Source: a candidate division BRC1 bacterium ADurb.Bin183
Lineage (GTDB): Bacteria; Sumerlaeota; Sumerlaeia; MWCT01
Length of the DNA stretch: 64,000 nucleotides
Assembly (NCBI GenBank): GCA_002070185.1
Contig: MWCT01000003.1
Location: 124,001-188,000 of the forward strand
Direction of reading: 5' to 3'
The notes below the pieces were generated by a model. That model made no database searches. It saw only the letters and a program-made list of their open reading frames with translations, and was not told the origin of the DNA. Positions 1 to 7,509 of the stretch are shown piece by piece (within the stretch, counting starts at the first letter, position 1; each line of letters begins with the position of its first letter). The position numbers and the translations under genes are program-made.

Positions 1-162
1 CCTTACGCCCAGATTGATGCGCAGCCGCCCAAGCCCGGCACGCAGTGGGGGATGAACATCCGGCGCGCCCGCATGCAAACAGACCCCGCCGTCAGCGAAT
101 GGTCGCGCATGCGCGGATTTCCCGCACAGCCGCAATTTTTTGGCGTTGTGAATTTCGAATAA
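1..162 (+). CDS. C-terminal fragment of a CBM9-like carbohydrate-binding protein (5' end outside window)
   Basis: Frame 1 is open from the first base to a TAA at 160-162, giving 53 residues that start before the window. The pattern, a Pro/Gly lead-in, W-G-M-N-I-R-R, then S-E-W-S, then F-F-G-V-V-N-F-E, is the typical end of a family 9-like carbohydrate-binding (DOMON-type beta-sandwich) domain, where the last strand carries an FG-x-V-x-F signature. The rest of the protein, and whether it is an enzyme or a pure binding protein, cannot be seen. It converges on the sensor kinase gene with only 14 bp between stop codons. A second CBM9-like protein lies at 4041-5048. Confidence 0.6.
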   Translation, partial: PYAQIDAQPPKPGTQWGMNIRRARMQTDPAVSEWSRMRGFPAQPQFFGVVNFE

Positions 163-176
163 AATAAAGACGCCGT

Positions 177-2669
177 TCAGACCGCGTTGCACGGAAAGAG
201 CAGACGCACGCGCGTGCCGCGTCCCGGCTCGCTGGAGATGGCAATCTCCCCGCCGATATTCTGCATGATGCCGTAGGTGACAAAGAGTCCCAAACCGGAA
301 GACTCGCCCTCTTTTTTCGTTGTGAAAAATGGGTCGAATATATTTTTCATAATCTCTTTTGGAATGCCGCCGCCGTTGTCTTCGATGACCACTTCGATAA
401 AGCGCCGATTCTGGGCATCCGGCATAAGATGCCGCGTTCGCACTTTTATCTCGCCGCCGCCGCTGATAGCGTCCTCCGCATTGCGCAAGATGTTCAAAAT
501 CACCTGCCGTATTTGATCCGGCGAAAGCAGCGTTTTGGGAACGTTCGGGTCAAAATCAAGCGAGACGCTGATGCCGTGCCGCTCAAGCGATTTAGCCATC
601 AACTCAACGAGTTTGCCCGCCTCATAATTTATATCCGTCGGGGCGGGCGTCGGAGCGACGGGGCGATACAAATCCTGCAAAGTGCGCACAATCCGCGCAA
701 TGCGATCCAGCTCCTCGTTGATATAAGCAAGCGGCTGCATGTTCAGCCCGAGCGATTCAAGCCGCGCCTGATAGCGGCGGACGTCGTCTCTAAAAAGGCG
801 CAGGTAATTTTTGATAATGCCCAGCGGGTTGTTGATTTCATGGGCGATGCTGGCGGCGAGTTTGCCGCTGGCGGCGTATTTTTCCGCAAGCACAAGGTTG
901 TAATGCGCATCTTCCAATTGAAGCGTGCGCTCTTTTACCTTCTCTTCGAGTTCATCCGCAAATCGTTTGACTCTCGTAAAAAGGCGGCTATGCTCCACCG
1001 CCACAGATAGCGCCCCCGCCACTTGCTCAATCATAGACATTTCGCGACCGGTGTAAAAATCCGCCTGCTTATGCCCCAAAATCATCGCGCCGAGGATGCC
1101 CGATGTGGAAATCAACGGAAGCGCCAGATAGGAGCGGATGCCGCGCCGCAAAAGGTCAATCTCCTCCTGATAGCGGCTGCTGCGGCTTGCAATGTCGCCC
1201 ACCGTCGCCGCCTTGCCCGTGCGCAGGATTAACTCCGCCACCGAGCCGTCCACCGGCATCGGCGGGTTTGCCTCCCATGAGGATTCAATCTGGGGCCAGG
1301 AAAGCTCCGGCGGCGGCAGAATAACCGCAAGGCGATATTCGGCGGCGTTTTCCCGCAGGAGGGCAATCGCGGCGTAATCGCAATCCACAACCTTTTTCAA
1401 CTCATCCGAAAGCACTTGAAAGATGTTATCCAGATTCAAGTCGGAATTGACCGCCTGCGTTATGCTCTGAATGAGCATAATCTGGTTGGCTTTTTCCTCC
1501 ACGTTGGCAAGGGCGCCTTTCAAATCTCCATACGTCTTTTGAAGCTCTTGCGCCATGCTGTTGAATCCATCAGCAAGGTCCTCGATTTCATCGCCTGTGC
1601 GAAGCTTCACGCGGGCGTTCAAATTCCCCTTTGCAATATCATGCAAACCCTTTTGCAATGTCTTAATAGGGACGACTATTTTATTAGATAGGTAAAGCCC
1701 CAAAAGCAACATCGCCGCCACCATGAGCACCCCTAAAAGCGACATGCGCCAAAGGAGCAGATTCACCACAACGACCACATCGCTCACGTCGAACACCATA
1801 AAGATGAACCACTCAAAATTGCTGCGCCTATCCGCCCATGCCATCCGCAGAAGGCTGATGGAGGAATACGCCACAATATTTTTTGCGTTGACCGCCTCCA
1901 ATGTGATAAACCACCCGCCATATTGGCTGCGCATTTGCGCCGCGTGCGATTCCAAAACGGGGGAAAAAACGGCGGCGTTGCGCGTTGCCAAATGAAGGGC
2001 GCCTTGCGTTGAATAGACGCCCATTGTCCACTGTTCGCCGATGGTTGAAAGGGCGCCGCTTTTCAAAAATTCCTCCGCAGGAAAAATCGCCACCAAAACG
2101 CTGGATGTCGCATGGTCATACCCATTGGGAAGCCCCAGCGGCACAACCGCCAGAATCTGCGGACTGCCGCCCTCCGACGGCTTTTCCTCCGCCAAAAAGA
2201 GCTGCCCCGCTTGAACCTGCGCGGCTTCGCCCCACCAGAGACGCTCGCCAAATGAGGCATGGGCGATATTATGATTGGATGCCATCACATCGCCGTTTTT
2301 TGAACATAATACCAGCGTGTCCTCCTCAAGGCTGCCGCCGCTCAAAAGGATGCGCAGATAATTTTCCGCTACCCGTCTTGCGGACGCGCTTTCTGATTTT
2401 TGGAGCAATTCGTAGTTTTGGGAAAGGAATTCCGGCTCGGACGCCAACTTCAAAACGGCGTCGCATTTGAGGCGCAGAGATTCTTCTATCCCTTTTGAAA
2501 TCTGCTGCGCGCGCTCTTGAAGATAACCGCCGATAGTGCTGTCCATCGCAATCAGACTGCCCCAGTATGTCTGAAGCGTCCCAATGATTGCAGGCACTAT
2601 GCTCACCATAAGAATGACGAACATAATCCGTTTGCGTAATGACCGGGAAAGCAGCGCCATTGCACCCAT
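177..2669 (-). CDS. Membrane-bound sensor histidine kinase (extracellular sensor, HAMP, GAF, HisKA, HATPase)
   Basis: This 830-residue kinase should autophosphorylate on His in response to an extracytoplasmic and a cytoplasmic signal. Seen in order: TM1 at about 14-33, a roughly 270-residue outer domain of Cache size, TM2 at about 306-328, HAMP at about 330-385, a GAF domain at about 415-560, a coiled linker, the H-box AHEINNP with His610, the N-box RNAEDAI, G1 IEDNGGGIP and G2 SSGLGLFVTYGIM. The H-box resembles NtrB/ZraS-type kinases. No response regulator is adjacent, so the partner is unknown. The start could instead be the ATG at 2660, which has a GGATGG sequence just upstream. It is separated from anmK by 133 bp and may have its own promoter. 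Confidence 0.88.
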   Translation of the reverse strand: MGAMALLSRSLRKRIMFVILMVSIVPAIIGTLQTYWGSLIAMDSTIGGYLQERAQQISKGIEESLRLKCDAVLKLASEPEFLSQNYELLQKSESASARRVAENYLRILLSGGSLEEDTLVLCSKNGDVMASNHNIAHASFGERLWWGEAAQVQAGQLFLAEEKPSEGGSPQILAVVPLGLPNGYDHATSSVLVAIFPAEEFLKSGALSTIGEQWTMGVYSTQGALHLATRNAAVFSPVLESHAAQMRSQYGGWFITLEAVNAKNIVAYSSISLLRMAWADRRSNFEWFIFMVFDVSDVVVVVNLLLWRMSLLGVLMVAAMLLLGLYLSNKIVVPIKTLQKGLHDIAKGNLNARVKLRTGDEIEDLADGFNSMAQELQKTYGDLKGALANVEEKANQIMLIQSITQAVNSDLNLDNIFQVLSDELKKVVDCDYAAIALLRENAAEYRLAVILPPPELSWPQIESSWEANPPMPVDGSVAELILRTGKAATVGDIASRSSRYQEEIDLLRRGIRSYLALPLISTSGILGAMILGHKQADFYTGREMSMIEQVAGALSVAVEHSRLFTRVKRFADELEEKVKERTLQLEDAHYNLVLAEKYAASGKLAASIAHEINNPLGIIKNYLRLFRDDVRRYQARLESLGLNMQPLAYINEELDRIARIVRTLQDLYRPVAPTPAPTDINYEAGKLVELMAKSLERHGISVSLDFDPNVPKTLLSPDQIRQVILNILRNAEDAISGGGEIKVRTRHLMPDAQNRRFIEVVIEDNGGGIPKEIMKNIFDPFFTTKKEGESSGLGLFVTYGIMQNIGGEIAISSEPGRGTRVRLLFPCNAV

Positions 2670-2802
2670 CCGGCGTCAGAAATCTACACCGTCTCAAACA
2701 AAAGCGAAATCGTTACAATCTCTTTTGGCTTCACGAAAAACTTTTTTAGTTTTCAAAAAACCCTCGCATCGGGGAAGCGGTTCATTGCCGGATAACGGCG
2801 TT

Positions 2803-4026
2803 TTATTCTTCGCGAAGGATTAAATCGGGATAATATAATTTGCCAAGGATGACGCTTTTTTTTGCGCCGGTGGCGGCGGGCACATTACCCGGTCTGCCCA
2901 ACGCGCACAAAAGACCGAGCAGGGCAAATCCGATAGCCTCCTTTGCCATGCTGTTAATGCCGAGGCTTTCATGGGTCATAACCTTGATTTCGGATGGCAA
3001 TCGGTTCTTTAAGGCGTTCACGATAAAGCGGTTCTTAGCGCCGCCGCCGCCCAGTATCACCTCTTTCGGCATGCCGAGCGGGAAGCAAAATTTTTCATAC
3101 GCAAGAATTATGGATTCCACCGTGAGCATGCTCGCCGTGGCTATAATATCGTTCGGGGCAAGCCTGCGCTTTTTCCCCTCGCGCAAAAGTTCCAACGCAT
3201 ACGGCTCGCCGAACATCTCCCGACCTGTTGTCTTGGGCGGCTTTTTGGAATAATACTGATGGGATAAGAGCGATTTCAGCCATTTTTCGTTAACCTTGCC
3301 GGATGCGGCGCGTTTGCCGTCGCGGTCATAAGTCTCCTTTCCGCCGGTTAAATGGAAGACAAGCGAATCCACCGCCATGTTGGCGGGACCGGTGTCAAAG
3401 GCGATGACTTTTTCCAGACCTGCGCCGGCGGGCAGATAGGTGCAGTTGCCGATGCCGCCGAGGTTCTGGATGATGCGCGTCTTGCTGCCGTGCCTCAAAA
3501 GATAAAAATCCGCCGCGGCGATGAGCGGCGCGCCATGCCCCCCCGCCGCAATATCCGCCGTGCGGAAATCCGAGGCGACTGGAACACCTGTCATCTGCGA
3601 AATCACAGACGCCTCCCCAATCTGCAACGTGGAAGGGGCGTATTTCTTCAACTCTTTTTGACCCGGCGGAAGGTGATAAACCGTCTGCCCATGCGAGCCA
3701 ATCACATGAATGGCGTCCTTCGGGATGCCGGAATTGAAAATAACCCGCTGGGCGACTTTGCCAAAAAACTGACCGATTTCAAAATTCAACTCGCACACAA
3801 GACGCAACGAGCCGGCTTCGTCGCGGAATAAACGGAAAATCTTCTGCCGCAAATCCTTCGGGTAGGGAACTGTGATAAACTCCAGAATCTGGTCTTCAAA
3901 ATGCTCCTCTTGGATAACAAATCGAACAAGCGCGCCCGTCACGCCATCCGCCGACGTGCCCGACATGAGACCAAGGGCGAGATATTCATGTTTGCGCGGC
4001 GAAAGCAAAGATTCCATCGTTTCCAT
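2803..4026 (-). CDS. anmK: Anhydro-N-acetylmuramic acid kinase
   Basis: AnmK converts 1,6-anhydro-MurNAc, released by lytic transglycosylases, to MurNAc-6-phosphate with ATP during peptidoglycan recycling. The family signature LMSGTSADG lies at residues 20-28, and the ASKHA-fold elements are present, including IGSHGQT, DFRTADIAAGGHGAPL, LGGIGN, FDTGPAN and the C-terminal EVILGGGGAKN. At 407 residues it is slightly longer than typical because of a short N-terminal extension; Met4 is another possible start. It begins 14 bp downstream of the CBM9-like gene on the same strand, so the two are probably cotranscribed. The usual companion etherase murQ is not in the window. Confidence 0.93.
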   Translation of the reverse strand: METMESLLSPRKHEYLALGLMSGTSADGVTGALVRFVIQEEHFEDQILEFITVPYPKDLRQKIFRLFRDEAGSLRLVCELNFEIGQFFGKVAQRVIFNSGIPKDAIHVIGSHGQTVYHLPPGQKELKKYAPSTLQIGEASVISQMTGVPVASDFRTADIAAGGHGAPLIAAADFYLLRHGSKTRIIQNLGGIGNCTYLPAGAGLEKVIAFDTGPANMAVDSLVFHLTGGKETYDRDGKRAASGKVNEKWLKSLLSHQYYSKKPPKTTGREMFGEPYALELLREGKKRRLAPNDIIATASMLTVESIILAYEKFCFPLGMPKEVILGGGGAKNRFIVNALKNRLPSEIKVMTHESLGINSMAKEAIGFALLGLLCALGRPGNVPAATGAKKSVILGKLYYPDLILREE

Positions 4027-4040
4027 TGGCGGCTACCCTT

Positions 4041-5048
4041 TTAATATATGATTGCCAGACCCCAGCGCAAAGGCTGGTTATATTCATCCGATGAACCGTT
4101 CCAGCGAAGAATCTTTCGAGGCGGACACATCGCGGAATCCGACTCCTCATCCAAAACAAGATTGAATCCGATCATACAATTTCGCCGCGGCTTCCACCCT
4201 CCCAACTCGCCGATGGGAATTTGCGCCTCCATAGTAAAACCATCTTCCTGAATTTTAATCGCGCCCGAACCCGCCTTGCGCGCAAAATCGTTGCCGCTTA
4301 TGGAAATCGAACCAATGCCCTTCTCCGCAATAGGATACATCTCAATGCAAAAATCGCCTGCGCCCATGATTTGACGGCGGCTGGGTCCATCCAAACCAAG
4401 ATACAACCCCAACCGGCGGCGCGCTTGCGCTGCGCCATCCCGAATATGCGCCGCAACATAAAGGGCGTCATCCGTCCACCAAAATTGAAACTGATGAAAA
4501 AGCTCGTCGCTTGGCTCAATGCCGGCAAGTTTCAATTCCGGCACGTCCATCCATTCGGAAAGACAGCCGTCCACTTTTGGCGACGCCATACGAATCGGCA
4601 TAGGCATCAACCCGATAGAGTTTTCAATGAGCCGCTCGCCGGAAATCTCCGCCGCCGCAAAAAGCCGCCCTTCGCGGTTGCCCGCCAAAAGACTGGAAGA
4701 GGTCGTCAGCTCCTCATTCGGCATTAGACCGCTAAAAGGCTGAGGCGGAATTTCCACTCTGCCCCGCGGACGCAGCTGCCATTGAAGCACGCCGGAAAGC
4801 GACCGCTCGCACACATTTTTAAGAATAGTCTCCACCTTGAACCCGTCTTCTGCCTGCCTGCCCGTAATAAAGATTTCAAGCGGCAAAAGCGGCTTATTCA
4901 TAAAAGCTGAAGATGACGAAGGGGCGTCCGCATCTGAGCCAAAAAGAGGGAATGCGGCGGCGAATAAAACGGAAATTACAAAAATAAAAACAAGACGCCG
5001 CGCTGGGCTTTTATGATAATAATGACCAAATAATCGCATAACATCCAA
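4041..5048 (-). CDS. Exported CBM9-like domain protein
   Basis: The 335-residue protein has an N-terminal hydrophobic segment after RR-L-V-F (residues about 18-36) that looks like a signal peptide or anchor. A roughly 100-residue beta-rich region follows. From about residue 150 a CBM9-like domain begins with the characteristic V-D-G-C-L-S-E-W entry, continues through F-W-W-T-D-D-A-L-Y-V-A-A-H and GFNLVLDEE, and ends with P-L-R-W-G-L. Such domains bind sugar ends in xylan or cellulose enzymes but also occur alone. No catalytic domain is visible. It is upstream of anmK with a 14-bp gap, so a link to cell-wall or polysaccharide sugar handling is plausible but unproven. The start may be Met4 (5039). 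Confidence 0.55.
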   Translation of the reverse strand: MDVMRLFGHYYHKSPARRLVFIFVISVLFAAAFPLFGSDADAPSSSSAFMNKPLLPLEIFITGRQAEDGFKVETILKNVCERSLSGVLQWQLRPRGRVEIPPQPFSGLMPNEELTTSSSLLAGNREGRLFAAAEISGERLIENSIGLMPMPIRMASPKVDGCLSEWMDVPELKLAGIEPSDELFHQFQFWWTDDALYVAAHIRDGAAQARRRLGLYLGLDGPSRRQIMGAGDFCIEMYPIAEKGIGSISISGNDFARKAGSGAIKIQEDGFTMEAQIPIGELGGWKPRRNCMIGFNLVLDEESDSAMCPPRKILRWNGSSDEYNQPLRWGLAIIY

Positions 5049-5230
5049 CTGCTTATCCCACGCCCCAAACCGACGTCAACCAATTTAATTATCCGATACG
5101 CGACCAATTACTTTTACGTTTTTTGACAGCCTTTATCCTTCAAAATAGAAAAAAATAAATATGTCCGTTGGAATCTGTTGAAAGATTAGGGGTTAAAAAA
5201 TTTTCAATCGCTCTGAGAATCGCCGGGCTA

Positions 5231-7294
5231 TTACTTTTTCAAAATATGAACGATATCTGCAACGTCTATGATATTGTCCTTGTTATCATCAACGACTGTT
5301 TTTTGCGTAGGCGTGAGCTTTTTTATGCCCAGAATATGCCAAATAATTAAGGAGATTGGCGGAACATATTCGTATGCTCCCATATCAACACCAGCGCCCT
5401 GAGGACGCTTTACGCCAAGAATATCAGAATCCGGCGCGTCTTCTGATGTCCCAGCGTCAATACAAGGAGATTTCGGCTGAAGCTGCAAATCCCATTTTGT
5501 TGGGTCATTGCCGGTTACATTGACAAACAAAGGATTATCAGAAATATTGCCCTCGCCTGTTGCCCCAACTTTGAAACAACTGTATGTAATCACACCGCCG
5601 GCAAATTTAATATCTGTAAGACTATTACCCCATGCAATACAATTGGTCACAATGCCTTTGTTATAAATCCCGCTGCTCGATGATGTAATGTTGAAATAAA
5701 CCGTGCAGTTAGTCACTGTGCCTTCATTGTCGTTATAAATCCCGCCGCCGTCAAGTGAAGCGTTATTATGATATACTGTGCAGTTGATCACTGCGCTTTC
5801 ATTATAAATCCCGCCGCCTTTTCCTGATGCATTGTTTTCATATACCGCGCAGTTGTTCACCTTGCTATTTTTGTAGTTATAAATCCCTCCGCCGTTAGCT
5901 GTTGATTTGTTTTCATATACTATGCAGTTGGTCACTGCGCCGGAGTAGTTGAAAATCCCGCCGCCGACATCTGATCTCCCTCTTGTAATATGGAAACCGT
6001 CCAAAACTCCTGAGTTTTGCACGCATTGGCGAATACCCCCTCCATCTATGATTGTGGGATGTGCGGAAATATCCCGTTGTGAAAGATGCGATTCCGTTCC
6101 CGCAAAGCCGCCATAGAGCGCAACACCTTCATTATTAACGACGGTCTTAGATTCTGCATAGGTCCCTTCTGCGACCCAGACCTCATCGCCTTTTAGCGCA
6201 TATTCTGTTGCCGTTACAATTGATTTCAATGGAGATGCCCATGTAACCCCCCAATTAGAATCGTTGCCGGTGGGTTTCACATAATACCGAGTTGGTTTAA
6301 CATGTTCGTATGCTCCCATATCAAAACCAGCGCCTTTCGGACGTTTTACGCCAAGAATATCAAACCCTGGCGCGCCTTCTGAGGTTCCAGCGTCAATACA
6401 AGGAGAATTCGGCTGAAGCTGCAAATCCCATTTTGTCGGGTCATCGCCGGATACATTGACAAACATAGGATTAACGGCAATATTGCCCTCACCTGTTGTC
6501 CCATCGCCAAAACAACTATACTTAACCTCACCGCCGGAATTTTCAATGTCTGTATTATTATTACTCCATGCTATACAGTTGATAACCGCGCAGCAGATAT
6601 CGTTATAAATCCCGCCGCCGCTCAATAATGCTTTGTTTCCATAGACGGTGCAGTTGGTCGCTGTGCCTTTGTTAAAAATTCCGCCGCCATTATATCCTGC
6701 GTTGTTACTATAGAGGACGCAGTTGGTCACCGTGCCAGTGTTATAAATCCCGCCGCCGCCGAATTCTGCGTTGTTGCTATAGACTGTGCAGCTGGTCACC
6801 GTGCCTTTAAAGTTATAAATCCCGCCGCCGTCGCTTGATACGGTGTTATTATAGACTATGCAGTTGGTCATTATGCCAGTATTGTCAATCCCGCCGCCGA
6901 CATCTGATCTCCCTCTTGTAATATGGAAGCCGTCCAAAACTCCTGAGTTTTGGACGCATTGGCGAGCGTTCTCTCCATCTATGATTGTGGGATATGCGGA
7001 AATATCCCGCTGTGAAAATTGTGATTCCGTTCCTCTAAAACCGCCATAGAATTTAACACCTTTACTATTAACAACGGTTTTAGATTCTGCATAGGTTCCT
7101 TCGGCGACCCAAACTACATCGCCTGATTGTGCCGTTTGTGTTGCCTTTTCAATTGTTTTAAATGCGGATGTCCATGAATCTCCCGAATTTGAATCGCTGC
7201 CGGTGGGCTTCACATAATACCGCACCGCAAAGGCGGATGCTGACATAATCATCCAAAATGCAATTACCGGGAAGATGCGTCGAATAATTTTCAT
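5231..7294 (-). CDS. Secreted beta-helix repeat protein with half-dockerin tail (paralogue 1)
   Basis: The protein is 687 residues from the ATG at 7294, chosen because GGGGAGGG lies just upstream and a clean signal peptide (K-I-I-R-R then a hydrophobic core ending A-S-A-F-A) follows. An ATG further upstream would add a low-complexity leader translated from GCCGACAGC-type repeats. The mature protein has two copies of a roughly 310-residue unit. Each starts RYYVKPTG, has GTYAES, GGF-GTES and DGFHITRG, then five parallel beta-helix coils of the type TNCTVY-N-GGGIYN, and ends SPCIDAGTSE and DMGAYE. This is the choice-of-anchor Q / polymorphic beta-helix architecture. The last 40 residues form a half dockerin (DDNKDNIIDVADIVHIL). 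Function is unknown; surface adhesion or polysaccharide binding is likely. Confidence 0.8.
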   Translation of the reverse strand: MKIIRRIFPVIAFWMIMSASAFAVRYYVKPTGSDSNSGDSWTSAFKTIEKATQTAQSGDVVWVAEGTYAESKTVVNSKGVKFYGGFRGTESQFSQRDISAYPTIIDGENARQCVQNSGVLDGFHITRGRSDVGGGIDNTGIMTNCIVYNNTVSSDGGGIYNFKGTVTSCTVYSNNAEFGGGGIYNTGTVTNCVLYSNNAGYNGGGIFNKGTATNCTVYGNKALLSGGGIYNDICCAVINCIAWSNNNTDIENSGGEVKYSCFGDGTTGEGNIAVNPMFVNVSGDDPTKWDLQLQPNSPCIDAGTSEGAPGFDILGVKRPKGAGFDMGAYEHVKPTRYYVKPTGNDSNWGVTWASPLKSIVTATEYALKGDEVWVAEGTYAESKTVVNNEGVALYGGFAGTESHLSQRDISAHPTIIDGGGIRQCVQNSGVLDGFHITRGRSDVGGGIFNYSGAVTNCIVYENKSTANGGGIYNYKNSKVNNCAVYENNASGKGGGIYNESAVINCTVYHNNASLDGGGIYNDNEGTVTNCTVYFNITSSSSGIYNKGIVTNCIAWGNSLTDIKFAGGVITYSCFKVGATGEGNISDNPLFVNVTGNDPTKWDLQLQPKSPCIDAGTSEDAPDSDILGVKRPQGAGVDMGAYEYVPPISLIIWHILGIKKLTPTQKTVVDDNKDNIIDVADIVHILKK
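5590..6900 (-). repeat. Beta-helix coil repeats within paralogue 1
   Basis: Two blocks (about 5590-5960 and 6540-6900) each contain five near-identical coding repeats of about 65-70 bp. Each coil has GTGCAGTTGGTCAC and ATAAATCCCGCCGCC on the + strand (coding for VTNCT and GGGIYN on the minus strand). They are coding repeats, not a CRISPR array: spacers are in frame and keep the beta-helix pattern. Confidence 0.75.
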
Positions 7295-7509
7295 TTTATC
7301 CCCTCCCCAAATATTCGATACATTCAAATTCTCGACAAATAGAAAAGTGAATTGCAAGAAATATTTAGGGAAATTTGGGCATGGCTTGCCGCACGCGCCG
7401 ACATCGCCGATAGCGCCGACAGCGCCGATTATGCCCATCAATAAATTTCAACTATATTGAAAGTTTAGGGGTTAAAAAATTTTCAATCGTTCTGAGAATT
7501 GCCGGGCTA

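Noticed and set aside
7295..7441. Longer N terminus for beta-helix paralogue 1 (start at 7441)
   Set aside because: The extra residues come from GCCGACAGC-type low-complexity DNA and precede a good signal peptide with its own ribosome-binding site at 7294.
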